Shown: piece after piece, positions 11,422 through 22,286 of the stretch
Layout: every line of letters begins with the position of its first letter
Position numbering within the stretch: the first letter of the stretch is position 1
Assembly (NCBI GenBank): GCA_032358255.1
Contig: JAULBX010021298.1
Coordinates: 1 to 64,000, forward strand
From: Heterotrichella gracilis
Lineage: Eukaryota > Sar > Xanthophyceae > Tribonematales > Xanthonemataceae
Direction of reading: 5' to 3'
DNA length: 64,000 nt
Made by a program: the position numbers and the translations under genes
Notes under the pieces: generated by a model
Told to the model about the DNA's origin: nothing
Database searches by the model: none
Seen by the model: the letters and a program-made list of their open reading frames with translations, nothing else

Positions 11422-13391
11422 TGTGGGTCGTCTGCCCTTGGCTCTCCACTATGTTGGTCCTGGAAACAGTGAAAACAGCTGACCATGCGTGCTGAGGCAC
11501 ACAAACCGCTACTTAATGGTCCCGCTACTGGCTGGGCCTTACCACAAGTGAGCACCCCCGCAGGCAACTGAAAACATGCAAGCAGACAATATACAAACGA
11601 AGTGTGCATGACAAAGGGTTACCCACAGTAAGATGGGCAGTGTGCGATGAAGTGAGCAGCTACAAAGACTGTATTTAACAAGCAGCAACTGGGCGATCGG
11701 AACAGTGCAAGGGATATTTGAAAATGCAAGAACGTTTGAAATTGCACGTTGAAAGTGCTCACCCAGACAAGACCGTGAAAAGTGTCGAATGACGTGTAAG
11801 TCACAAGCGGTTGTCCTCTTTAAATATATAAGCGACCAATATGCTGCAAACACTTGGGCACCTAGCCAATTCAAGCGGACTGAACACCAGATCAACATGC
11901 GGTAAAAAGTCAAGGAACACCTGATAACGCCCAGAACAGTACCGCATACACATATGTGCAAACACCTCGTGGACTACGGGTCGACTCGAGTAAAAAAGGA
12001 ACGTTCCTAGGAGCGCAGAGGGACGTTAACAATGCAACCATCGAACATGGCTTTCGGATATTTCGGAGGTTACGGATCAACCCAGCAGAGCTCAGCCGTG
12101 CTTCGTGCCACAATGCATACATACTTGTTACTTCAAGCCGCGTAGGAACAGGTATCCGAGGTGACTGATTATTCGAAGGCAGTCAAACCCTTGGCCGCAT
12201 GGGGACGACGGACAGCACCTCCAGAGGGTCCACGAGCTGTGCAAAGATGCAGAGGACCAAGAGCTTGTGGAAAGCTTGTATCGCAAAGGCGGTGTGGCAT
12301 CCAATGTTTGAAAAAGTCACCTCGGTAGCTGGCGAGAACTGGGTGCCCAGCAACCCACGGCAAACAGTATCTTCCCTCTCCATAAAGGCCGAGTCAATTG
12401 CCTGCCATCCATTCGCGGCAGGCGCGAAGTTCAAATTCAGAAGAGTGTCTAGAAATGTGCGGCACATGTCAAGGGGCAAAACTGTAATGCAGCTACATGG
12501 TAATGATGACCCCCCCTATGTCTTGTTTAAGTAGTCGATTGCGCTGACCCCAGACGACCGGTCCATATTTTGCCCGACCCGACCGAGTTCAACAAAAACA
12601 CCAGAAGTTTGAGCGTCACAGCTTTTACGATCAATTCTCATCCCAGCCCTAGCAGACGTCAAGAGTTGGGTTTCTGTTGTTCCTGTCAGCTTGGGTTGTC
12701 AAGATCGCAGAGGGTGCCCGCCAGCGTATGTGCATGAATATGTGACTGTCGGCTGACTGGTTGCCATCACCGTTATTCCGCGGGTTCTACACGTACTGTT
12801 GATGCCAGCGTATGCGTTTGCGTAACCTTTTGTGGGCGCCTCAGGAAAAGCAATCACCACCTTTGTCTACTGCTGGACGTCTGGTAGCCGCGGTTGCTGG
12901 GAAAGATCGCGAGTACATGCTGAGGCAATCAGTTGGGCTCACGGGCCCTGCCCAGTGAGATCCTCGGTGCCTGGTTTGCTTCTCAGAGATCACAGGCCTT
13001 CCTGGACCCATCGTGTGCCTGACACACATAAGAGCTCCCAAATAGGTGCGTTGACAGGTTGTGTTTGTTAGGTCTTCATGACAGGCCCATGTGTGGTGCC
13101 CTGAGATATTCAAACAACCTGCAGTCATGCTGTGTGCCAAGCTTGTTAGTTGAAAAGGGCAGTCTTGTGCCTGGCTGCTTGCACTGTTTTATGGCTTTGT
13201 TCCCTTCCTGATACTTTGTTGCAGTACACTGTTCAGATTGGCTGGTGAGAGTGCTGTGGTCTGAGACTTTCCCTTTGAATGCAGGTGTGTTCCATCTCCA
13301 CTTGAACAGCAGCCGTCTTCCTGAGCTCGGCTACCAGCTGCTTACTGCAGCACTTTGCCAACGGGCTCCCTTCAGTGCTACTTGCAAGCCA
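11422..13391. other. Head-to-head spacer (Nudix / carrier gene)
   Basis: About 2 kb. It should include both promoters and the carrier gene's 5' untranslated region, possibly with a leader intron ending at the TGAATGCAG acceptor near 13284. A 95-residue minus-strand frame at 12183-12467 is open but matches nothing I recognise; see the rejected list. Confidence 0.45.
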
Positions 13392-14777
13392 ATGGGGTAT
13401 CAAATAGACTGCACCGAGCGCTGTGCTGACATGGAGGCTGCCACATCCGTGCCCTACCATGAACTCCAGTTCGAGCTGCTCCCTCCAGCAAAACGTGGGT
13501 TCCTTGGCACTCGGTCCCCACTAGGCAGCCTGTCCCTGTCCAGCGCCCCCACCTCCAGCACCAGCTCCAGCACCCGCATCCTGCGCAGCACCGCCACCAG
13601 AGGCGGCAAGTCCCAAGTGGACACCAAGCCTGCGAGCGATATCCTGGCTGGGGCAGTTGCCCGAGCTGCCTCTCAAGGCACAATACACCCTCTTGACACA
13701 CTCAAGGTGCGGTTGCAAACGGGGAAGGGCCACATACCCAAGCCATCCATACACCCAGGCACCAGCCGCAGCGTGGGTGCAACTATCAGGCAGGTGGGGG
13801 CGCTATACAGGGGAGTGATTGGTGCAGCCAGTGGAGCAGGCATAGCAATCGGCGCCTACTTTGCTGTGTACGGTGTGGCCTCCAACATCATCGCCCAACG
13901 AACCACGCTATCGCCTGGAGGCGTGGCCTTCTTTGCCGGAGCAGCAGCAGCGGCAGGCAGCAGTGTGGTCAAGGTGCCTCTGGCAGTCTGCATCCGGTCA
14001 GTACAGGCAGGGCTCTACTCCAACGTATGGGCGGCGGGGCAGGAGATTGTTGCCGCCGCCGGTGTGCGTGGCCTGTTCACCGGCTACCTGCCCACGCTCA
14101 TGGAGGACGTGCCCGACATGGCCTTCAAGTTTGCAGCCTATGAGACGCTGCGCTCCATCCACCATTCAGTCACCAAGAAGGAAACAGCATCCTCGCAGGT
14201 AGGCAGCGCTCTGGGTTGCAGTTTCTCTGTCAGTTGGTGCAAGTGTTGTTTTTGTTCATTGCTGCAGTGGTGCTTGAAAAGTGGCACATCTGTTGACGGT
14301 GTCCACCTTGCTCATACAACGCCTGCCTGCTTGCCCTGCAAAGCTGTTGCACCTGCCCCCCGTCCCCGCTGCATCTGCCCCACCCCCGGCACCACCGCCC
14401 TGCAGGAGGACTTCTTCATGGGTGCACTGGCGGGAGCCGCTGCTGCTGCCGCCACCACGCCGCTGGATGTGGTCAAGACAAACATGATGTGCGCAGCGGC
14501 AGCCAAGCCCACGCTCCGCAGCGCTACGCTTGCCGTGTGGGAGCAGGGCGGTATGCACGCATTCTTCCGCGGCGTGGGCCCACGGGCACTGTCCAATGGC
14601 ATCAATTCTGCTGTGTTCTTCTGCTTCTTCGAGATGCTGCGCCAGTCTTTTGCCGCGCGCAAGGTGGACCGGCAGCGGATCAAGGCGCGCGCGCGCAGAT
14701 CAGCAGCAGGCGGGTCCACGCGCAAGGTACAGCCTGCGCAGGACCTCATGCTCACCGCCACAGCAGCGGAGCGCTAG
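13392..14777 (+). CDS. Mitochondrial carrier family protein (SAM-carrier-like)
   Basis: Solute carrier of the MCF/SLC25 family, with six transmembrane helices expected in mitochondrial or plastid inner envelope. Exons 13392-14198 and 14406-14777 give 392 residues. Three tandem repeats are visible. Repeat 1 has HPLDTLKVRLQ. Repeat 2 has KVPLAVCIRSVQ, in which the signature Asp is replaced by Ala. Repeat 3 has TTPLDVVKTNMM. GxxxG-rich odd helices (ILAGAVARAASQG, FFAGAAAAAGSS, FMGALAGAAAAA) also fit. Placement near S-adenosylmethionine carriers rests on the repeat pattern (LAGAVARA...TIHPLDTLK, RGLFTGYLPTLMEDVPDMAFKF) and is moderate. About 90 residues of Ser/Thr-rich sequence precede repeat 1 and may be a targeting region. 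The open frame continues upstream of the ATG at 13392 without another ATG, so a 5' exon is possible. The single intron (207 bp) is in frame and stop-free. Confidence 0.9.
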   Translation: MGYQIDCTERCADMEAATSVPYHELQFELLPPAKRGFLGTRSPLGSLSLSSAPTSSTSSSTRILRSTATRGGKSQVDTKPASDILAGAVARAASQGTIHPLDTLKVRLQTGKGHIPKPSIHPGTSRSVGATIRQVGALYRGVIGAASGAGIAIGAYFAVYGVASNIIAQRTTLSPGGVAFFAGAAAAAGSSVVKVPLAVCIRSVQAGLYSNVWAAGQEIVAAAGVRGLFTGYLPTLMEDVPDMAFKFAAYETLRSIHHSVTKKETASSQVGSALGCSFSVSWCKCCFCSLLQWCLKSGTSVDGVHLAHTTPACLPCKAVAPAPRPRCICPTPGTTALQEDFFMGALAGAAAAAATTPLDVVKTNMMCAAAAKPTLRSATLAVWEQGGMHAFFRGVGPRALSNGINSAVFFCFFEMLRQSFAARKVDRQRIKARARRSAAGGSTRKVQPAQDLMLTATAAER

Positions 14778-15523
14778 GCATGTAGGCATGGCTGTGACGC
14801 TGCAGGTTGCGGTAGTTTGCTGCAGCTGCAGCCAGACAGCAAATGGATCTTTCTTGATTTTTAGGTAGCTTTTCCAGATTGCACGCAGTGGGAGCAGGCT
14901 GTGTGGGAGCAGCAGCGCGTACAGGGCAACCCGCGCGACTCGCAGTGCGTGGCATGCCAGTGAGGACACACCTGTTTTTTTTGCGTCTTAGTTTCCCCTC
15001 TGCCTACGCATGTGCCGATATTTTCTGACCCCTCGGCGTTAGGATCTTGTTGCTCTAGCCACGCAGCACCAGGCATCTCGCTGACTGTTCCGTTGCAACA
15101 CATGCGCTATGTTACAGTCAGCCATACTATGATTTCTACACGCCGTCCACAGGCTGTTTTGCATTGCTAATGCATTTTGTTGTGCAACGCTCGGAATTGC
15201 ATAGACAGATAGTTTGGTACGTCCCTTCACCACACACATGGGTTGGGCGCCATTCAGTGACTGCATACCTGAGGATTGCTAGGCACCACGAATTGTATTG
15301 GTTGCGACTGATTGACCACACTCATGACAGGCAGGGGCTGGAACAGGGTTGCCCCTGCACTGGGCTGTCACATAGGCACTACATGCAGCGCAATCTACAC
15401 TGATGTATTGTGTGCTGTCACTCCCTGCACCGTATGACGTACCCGTTAATTGTGGGACAAGGCACTCGTGAATTTTTAATTTGAAACACCACACATGCAC
15501 GCCCTGGTGTGAAGCATCACCAG

Positions 15524-15554
15524 TTCAGGATCAAAATAGCATTTTGATCCTGAA
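15524..15554. repeat. Perfect 14-bp inverted repeat with 3-nt loop
   Basis: TTCAGGATCAAAAT, loop AGC, then its exact reverse complement ATTTTGATCCTGAA. It lies in the spacer between the carrier and sorting-nexin genes, with no coding frame through it. It could form a short cruciform or RNA hairpin; no poly-T follows. Confidence 0.9.
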
Positions 15555-15771
15555 ATGAATGATCTAAGATATAAGACTTGCTTATATGCACATGGACCAT
15601 CATTTTGGATACCGTGTTACACCGTCTGCCAATTCCTATAGCCATCAGTGCATAGTAGTCTTGTAAACACAATGAAATCATTCGGAATGCGCAACGGTTG
15701 CCATGATTGGGAATGCGCATGGCGCCACGCACTGCGCAATGCCATGGCATGCACCCACCCAGCGTAATGAC

Positions 15772-15789
15772 AGAAAGAAAGAAAGAAAG
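15772..15789. repeat. (GAAA)n microsatellite
   Basis: About 4.5 units of GAAA in intergenic DNA. No link to a gene feature is seen. Confidence 0.9.
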
Positions 15790-16967
15790 GGAACGCACAG
15801 AGGCGTAGTCAATAATTGGTAAATTAAACATTTACCAATATTGCCACGGGGTACGGGTGCAGAGCGGCCAAGCAGTGCCGGCATTATGCTATACATATGT
15901 GATATGACGGCCCAAGGCTGATTGAACTGTTGAACTGCAAGTGCTCATCAATGATGACATGTTGCCATCAGTGAGAGTCCAAGAGTGACGTCATATACCG
16001 TAGGTCACGTGGCTGAACTTCATGTGCACATGACTGATAGTATCAGAATCCTGGTAATATAATGTCAAACTTTGAACAATGACTCCAGGACCTGTGTGCA
16101 CATGGAGCTGAGAGAGAGCTATCATAGAGCTGAGGCGCGCCCCATCGCCAAACATTCTTGTCAGCATTCTGTACCTTCACAATTTCAACCCCTGGGCGGC
16201 CCCTGGGAGGCAGCCGCTTGGCGGGATAATTACTGAACAATGGCTACCCCGTATAATTCCAACCCCGGGTATTCTGCAGGAACCTTCGGGTAATGATTAA
16301 TCCATATAACTTAATTTTAAATCTACGAACCCACAGGATTCACATCAAGAAGGATGGCATGATGCTGCAGAGTACAGAGTACTATATAATTTGTACTTCA
16401 AGTTGCAATACTGTCAATACTGCGCACCATGTTGAACTGTCCTTGGCATTGCCAGCTTGGAGCCACAGGCATCTCACCCAGCGACGCCAGTTTACACCTT
16501 CAAGTTGAAGGTTGTGATATTTTGCCCTAGATAGCTGTTCATGTGTACACTATGCTGACCGCTGGGGCACGGCTGCTAGCTGGACCCAAGCACCACATGC
16601 GATGTGTCTGCAGTGGGTGGTTGGCCTCCGCCAGCACCTGGCCACCCTACCCCAGCACCTGCCCATCCCATGGGAGTAACCTGTTGGCTCACCACCATGC
16701 TGTGGGTCCTTCGAGAGATTTGCACCTGGCTCTGTCCCAGCAGTGGGTGTGTCCCAGCACTGGGGAAAAAGGGAGCACGGTGACAAGCCAATGGCAGCAA
16801 TGAACTATGCATGCCCACGCCCATTCCCCGTCCCATGCACCAGCCAACCTGAGCCGCAATGGCTCATACTGCGTCCCCATGTGGCCCCCAGGGGTGTTCC
16901 TCTCCCATGCCATGGCCAGCCTTCAGCTGCAGCAGCACCACACAGCAGCAGCGCAAGCATGGCGCTG

Positions 16968-19900
16968 TCAGCTGGAGGCGCGCCTGGACCCCGTGCCATC
17001 AAATGAGTCTGCCACCTCTTGCCACACTGCCCCGCTGCGCTCCACATATGCCCCATGCACCCGAGCCAATGCGGACTGCACGGTGGGTAAGGGTGGGTGG
17101 GTGAGGGTGGGTGGGTGGGCTGTTCACACAGCTCAGTGCATGTGTACCTTGGAAGCATGTGACTGGTGTGCAATACATTACATGGCAGGGTGCAGCATGG
17201 CACACCAGGGTCACGTGCAACCAGGAAATGCTGTGCGATTTATGATACTGCACAATATGCTTGTCCCGTGCCCGCCATGCGCACCATCATTTCCTCAAAC
17301 TCTTGCGCTCGCTCCCCCTTCCACCGCACAAGCTCCTGCGCACAAGAGGTGGGTGCAGGGTGATCAGATAAACATAGTCAGCACAGTTACTACAGGCCAG
17401 CAGGGCCAGTAACGCCATATCAAAAGCACATAATTTAAAAGCAAATTGTTTTCAAAATTTTTCTTTGATGTAGAATGAATTCAAAATTCATTTTCCAATT
17501 CCAGGGGAAATTTGAGCCACATTGAAGGTTGTTACCATGTCCCCCTGATACGGTACACCACGCCTTCCCAGGACATGTCACACTTCCTGCCCCCCCCACC
17601 TCCCCCTGCCCCCACCTCCTGGTTCCTCCTCAGCACCCTGTCGTACTCTGCACGCGCACTGGTGGCAGCAGTCTCCCACGCATGCACAGCAGACTGGGCC
17701 TGCGCCAGGCGAGTCAGCTTGGCCTTATCCGCGCCTCCCCCCTCTGCAGCCGCTGCCTGCCCCTTTGCCTTGGCCCCAGCATCCTCACAGTAGGTGCATG
17801 TGCGCAGGGCGGTCTCCCGCTCCTTCAGGGCGCGGCACACGCACTGGGGGCAGGGGAGGAGGAGGGTGTCAGGGGCAGGGCCGATTGAAGGGCAGGTCAT
17901 GCCGCTGAGGAGCAGCGCACACTGGCCTTGCAGTGACTGGCCATGCATGTACGTGTGTGTGCATGTGATGCAGTGGCCCCCGTGCTTGATGGGTGATGCA
18001 GATGGAGGATGGTGTGCCACCCCTGCCGGCGCAGCCCCGTGCGGCAGTGACACCAGCATGTGTATGTTGCACCCCAACAAGTTGGACATGACCAGGAGGC
18101 GGGGCCCAGGTGGTTGCAATACTGAGTGCATTTCCCGCCTGCAACCCCCCACTTACCGGCGCCAGTCCCAGGTGGTCGTGCAACGCTGTGAGGGCGGAGG
18201 CTGCCTGCACGTTGGCGGAGCGGGACAGGCGGGACAGGCGCACGGCGGCCTGGAAAGTGGGGGGGTAGGGCGTCAGGAGGCACACGGGAGAAAAGCCAAG
18301 AGGGCATTAGGGGCCCAGGGAGAGGCAAGGGTGGGGGGCAGGTGCTGCTGTGCCTGGCGCTGACCCCTGGATGGCGGCGCACCTGCCATGCGCGGCCCTG
18401 TGCAGGATTTCATTGCCCACAGACTATCACATGCACCACCAGTTTGCGGCAAAGCGGGGTGCACCAGGCAGAGCAGAGTCACCAGGAATTGCATGGGGCA
18501 TGCAGGGGCACTGGGCTACCAACCTTCGCCACCAGCGCAGACTCACCATGCCCACCCGCTTGCAGTCCGCCGCCACCTGCTTTGCCGCCGCCCCTGTGTT
18601 GTTGTACCCCCCTGCCCGCGCCCCCTCCTCATCCTCATACTTTGCCACCTTGATGAGCGCCAGGCCCAGGTCACCAAGCACCCCCCCGCACTCCTCAAAG
18701 GCAGTCACAAGGCGCTCAGCCTGGGGGGGAGGGGGAGGGCAGTGTCAGGTGGTGCGTGTGCAGGCACAGGGGGTTGGTCACATGGCGCTGCCCTGGCCTC
18801 CTCACCAGGGCTCTGCCAGGCCAGGGGGGGAACCCACATCACTGCACAGGGAAATGGACCCTGCTTGCCTCCTCATGCACCAGCCGGCTGGTGTTGAGCC
18901 TAGCCGGGTAGTGTACCACACATCTAATAATTCCTAATGCATTCCTTGTTCCTTCACCTTGCATACCATATCCTCCTACAGCCTGCCATGCAGCTGGCCC
19001 CTCCCCCCACCCACCCCCACCCACCTTCCTTGACGCGTGCGTGAGCTTGTCCGCCAGATCCTCAACCTGTCCCTTCTCAACCTGCGGCGCAAGGGGGGAA
19101 GCATTAACAACACATAAAATTGCAGAACGCCGAGTGTACCCACGCACGCACCCACAGGGCCGAAGCATCACCAGAACGTGCACCCATGCCCCCTCCTGCC
19201 TGCAACGCACAGTCAGCCACCCCCCTGCGCCCCGCTCCCCCTACCACCCACCCTGAGGTCCCTCTCCGCCTGCCCCAGCTGCGGGGGGTCCTTGCCCATC
19301 TCACGAATGCGCCGCATGATGTCGGGGGTGGCCCACGTGGACTGGCCAGCCTCGGAGGGGGGGACGGCGCTGCCGCCTGTGCGTGTGCAATTGGGAGGAA
19401 AATCAGCGAGATGGATCCGTGGCAAAGTGGATTGGGACAATGAGGTGAATGGGGCACCGCCAAAGCAGGCCATGCAGTCCCGCCACAGGGTGCTAGTCTG
19501 CCGCTGCACTGGTGCATGGTAACGCATGGAAGATGCCAAGGCTACCAGTGAAGGGATGAGGGTGCGGCGTCCATCACCCCCCGAGCAAATCCACTGTCCA
19601 TGCACCATTGCATCTGTCCATGCCCCTTGCCCCAGCACCCCACTCACCAAACAGCTGCTTTGTGAACCTTGGTATCCCCTCAACCACCACGCTCCCCTGC
19701 ACCGGCTGCAGTGCCAGCCAGTGTGGTGAGGCGGCCAGTGGCCCATCAGCCTCAAGGAACACACGCAGCTCCTGGGGAGAAAATCATGGGGAGGAAATCA
19801 TGTGAGGAGGAAATCATGTGGATGATACATGAAGCTGAGCAGGCGTGCAGTCTGTGCCACAGCGTCCCTGAACCATGTGCATGTGCTCTCGCCAACCCCG

Positions 19901-21736
19901 CCAAGTCAAACACACTAATGAAATGCACAAGCTGTCCATCCTACAGACCACCCATTTAAGGATGCAGCCATGCACACAATGACGCACACATACAAGATGC
20001 ACACATACAAGATGGCATCGTTGGATGTTTACAATTTACATCATACAAATGATGTATAAAGGCGCTTACATGGGTCCCCATGAGTACACCGATGATGGGG
20101 ACCCATGTAAGCGCCTCTTTACATCACCAGGAGTGAAAGGTCAAGTTGGGCACATATGGAATGTGTGCAGGTAAAAAATTCTCAAGAGAAATAGAGGTAC
20201 ATGTGAAACATATATCAGGTTGGTATTGGAGGGCGTGCATGATGAATTTCACATTGGGGGTGAAGATTATCATCCTGATAACTGCATCCCGCCGGTAGCC
20301 CACCAGCAGGTCCCCCCCCCCACCCCCACCCACCCACCCCTGCTTGTGCCAGCAGCGGGTGCTTAGCCAGCCTGTGCAGGTATCGCTCCAGCGCCGCGCG
20401 CCTGCCCTGAATGAAGTCAGGTGTGCTGCGCTTGGCCTCGACGCTGTTCTTGTCGGGGCGGGGGGGGACGAAAAGGCCGCGGTGGGTGGAGGACAGCAGG
20501 TCGGACAGGGCCTGGGGGTTGGGGGGGGGGCGCATGTCAGTGCATTGGCATGGTGATTAAATATGGATTCATCTGCAGGCATGGTGCCCTGGCTATCCCA
20601 TGCACGGCAGGCGAGCCACCCATAAGCACGCCAGACGAGGCAATGCCACGCCTACCCCCCCACCCCGCCGGGATCAGCACCCCCACGTACCACAAAGTCC
20701 CTGAACCTTCTCCTGACCGACACCGTTGGCTGTGCAAAGTGTGGCAGCGTTGTGGTGGTGGTCACCCTGTATGTGGTGTGTGAGGAGGACACGCCGGGCA
20801 GCATGCCTGCACCCGACTGCTGCTGGGGGTCGGACACGCTGATGGACAGGGCAGGGGGGGGCGAGGTGCTGGCCTGCAGGAGGTGGGGGAGAGGGTATCA
20901 GGCATCGGGCTCGGCGGGGGCTGGGAAAGCACGAGGGGGTGAGCAGGTGGCGGTGCATGTGCTCAAGGGTGTTGCCAGGGAAGGGTTTTCTGGGGTCTTA
21001 CCTGTGGGAGCACCTCCATGCTGTCTGCGGCCTGAATCTCCTCCCCTGTGTGGTCCAGGGGGGCGGGCTGGTATGTGGGTGTGGCTGACAGCATGGCGCC
21101 GTATGAGGTGACAGCCTCGCGGCGTGAGGTGGGGGCAAGGGGGTCCGAAGGTGGGGCGGGTGAGGGGCCGAGGGGTGCTTGCGTGTGTGCGGGTGCATCC
21201 AGCGGGCTGGAGTAGTGTGGCAAGGACGGCGCCTGTGGGGTGAGTGGGAGGGTGCGTGGGCTGACACCTGGCATTGGCAACAGCAACGTCGTGCAATTAT
21301 GGGCCCACAGGGTTCAGTGCAGGGGGAATGAGGGCCACTAGCAGTTGCAAAAGGTATCAAAGCACAGTATGCAGCGCGTGTCAGTGTGGTGCTCCATCCC
21401 CGCACCAGTGGGTCCCCCTGGTCGTCCTCATCGTGTATGGGCACCTCCTCAATGGGGGGAGAGTCCTGTGCAGGGCAGGTAGGCACAGGTCAGGGGCAGC
21501 AGCACAACACAAGGTTGGAGGGCTGTGATATCGACAGTGCAAGTAATTTAAGTGGGCGTTGCGATACAACATCGCCAGTTTGCAAAGCTATTGGGCAGGG
21601 TGCACGTCCATTTCCGAGACCCCACATGCATGCATATGCGCCAGGTGGTGCCGAGTAGCCCAGTTGCCCCGCCACCCACCTCCTCCTCCTCTGCTCCGAA
21701 CATGAGCGGATCCCTGAACACTGGCTGCTTGTCCAT
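16968..21736 (-). CDS. SNX1: Sorting nexin 1/2-like retromer protein (PX + BAR)
   Basis: Endosomal sorting nexin that binds phosphoinositides and bends membrane in retromer-linked recycling. Thirteen minus-strand exons assemble in phase to 554 residues: 21736-21680, 21465-21406, 21232-21002, 20873-20691, 20511-20338, 19771-19648, 19376-19252, 19081-19025, 18720-18547, 18249-18157, 17843-17616, 17335-17285, 17075-16968. An acidic/Pro-rich leader is followed by the PX domain (ISVSDP, TYRVTTTTTLP, SVRRRFRDF, PPRPDK, RRAALERYLHRLAKHPLL). ELRVFLEADG begins the linker. The BAR region includes KGQVEDLADKLTHASRK, LVTAFEECGGVLGDLGLALI, ALHDHLGLAP, LTRLAQAQSAVHAWETAATS and ELVRWKGERAQEFEEMM. The last exon (ALARVHGAYVERSGAVWQEV) aligns with the plant SNX1 end FARVQAAYAERTLEVW. 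The leader is longer than in plant SNX1, closer to animal SNX2 length. The start ATG at 21736 gives MDKQPVFRDPLMFGAEEEE. Several introns are C/G-homopolymer rich. Confidence 0.92.
20051..20125. repeat. Long snap-back hairpin inside a sorting-nexin intron
   Basis: Two arms of about 31 bp flank a 13-nt spacer. The inner 20 bp of the arms (GCGCTTACATGGGTCCCCAT) are exactly complementary; the outer ends differ at a few bases (GATGTATAAAG versus GATGTAAAGAG). It sits in the intron between exons 5 and 6 of the SNX gene. I see no terminal target-site duplication or transposase, so a small MITE remnant and a small-RNA hairpin are both open. Confidence 0.9.
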
Positions 21737-22286
21737 AGCTGCCTGCCTGCCTTTGGGGGGCCGCGATGAGGCAGTGCAGTGCAGGGTAGATGGGGCTAAG
21801 GGTGGGGCATGGGAGCAACGTTAAACTGTACGCACAAGAAGGTGGGAACCTGGAGGATTGATAATGGGTGGCGTCGCTGTATTTCTCAAGGCTACTTGAG
21901 CAGCAGGATACAACAACGAGACCCGGTTGGTGTCGCAAAAAGGCAGGTTCTCGATCAGGTTGTGTAGTCAGAAGTGCGCGCATTTTCATGAGGATTTTTA
22001 ATTCATTGACATTTCGGCATTTTATTGTTTCGGATAAATCCGTCTGTTTTCCCTGGATAAGGTCGACCACTCTTTGACAAACAGCTTAGTACACGTCCAT
22101 CGCTGTGGGTATCTCCCGTTTCCCTCGTCTCGGTGTATTCCATACTTCTGTCTTTCTCTGCGCAACTTGGGCGGCCTGCAGTACAGCCCCCCAACAGGAG
22201 CACACGTGTTGCCACCACCAATACACATCACACACCACACAACCACCACCTTGCGACAAACGTACCGGCAGTGAAAGGCAGCCACC
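21737..22286. promoter_or_regulatory. Compact divergent promoter region (SNX / RPH1-like)
   Basis: Only 550 bp separate the start codons of two genes transcribed away from each other, so both promoters and 5' UTRs must lie here. No TATA-like box is obvious. The RPH1-like ATG at 22287 sits in a near-ideal Kozak context (GCCACCATGG). Confidence 0.6.

Larger units (their letters stand above)
14778..16967. other. Convergent spacer with microsatellite and palindromes
   Basis: About 2.2 kb between two genes reading towards each other. It contains a (GAAA)n tract at 15772-15789, a perfect 14-bp-arm palindrome at 15524-15554 and a shorter one centred near 15825 (TTGGTAAAT/ATTTACCAA). No gene is supported. 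Confidence 0.5.

Noticed and set aside
12183-12467. 95-residue minus-strand frame with a hydrophobic C-terminal half
   Set aside because: It matches no family I know, has no connected exons, and lies in a promoter-containing spacer. A transposon or gene remnant is possible but unsupported.
17261-17335. GC donor (CAA|GCATAT) at the end of sorting-nexin exon 12
   Set aside because: A canonical GT donor at ATGATG|GTGCGC (exon end 17285) is in phase and aligns exactly with the plant SNX1 sequence, so no GC-AG intron is needed.
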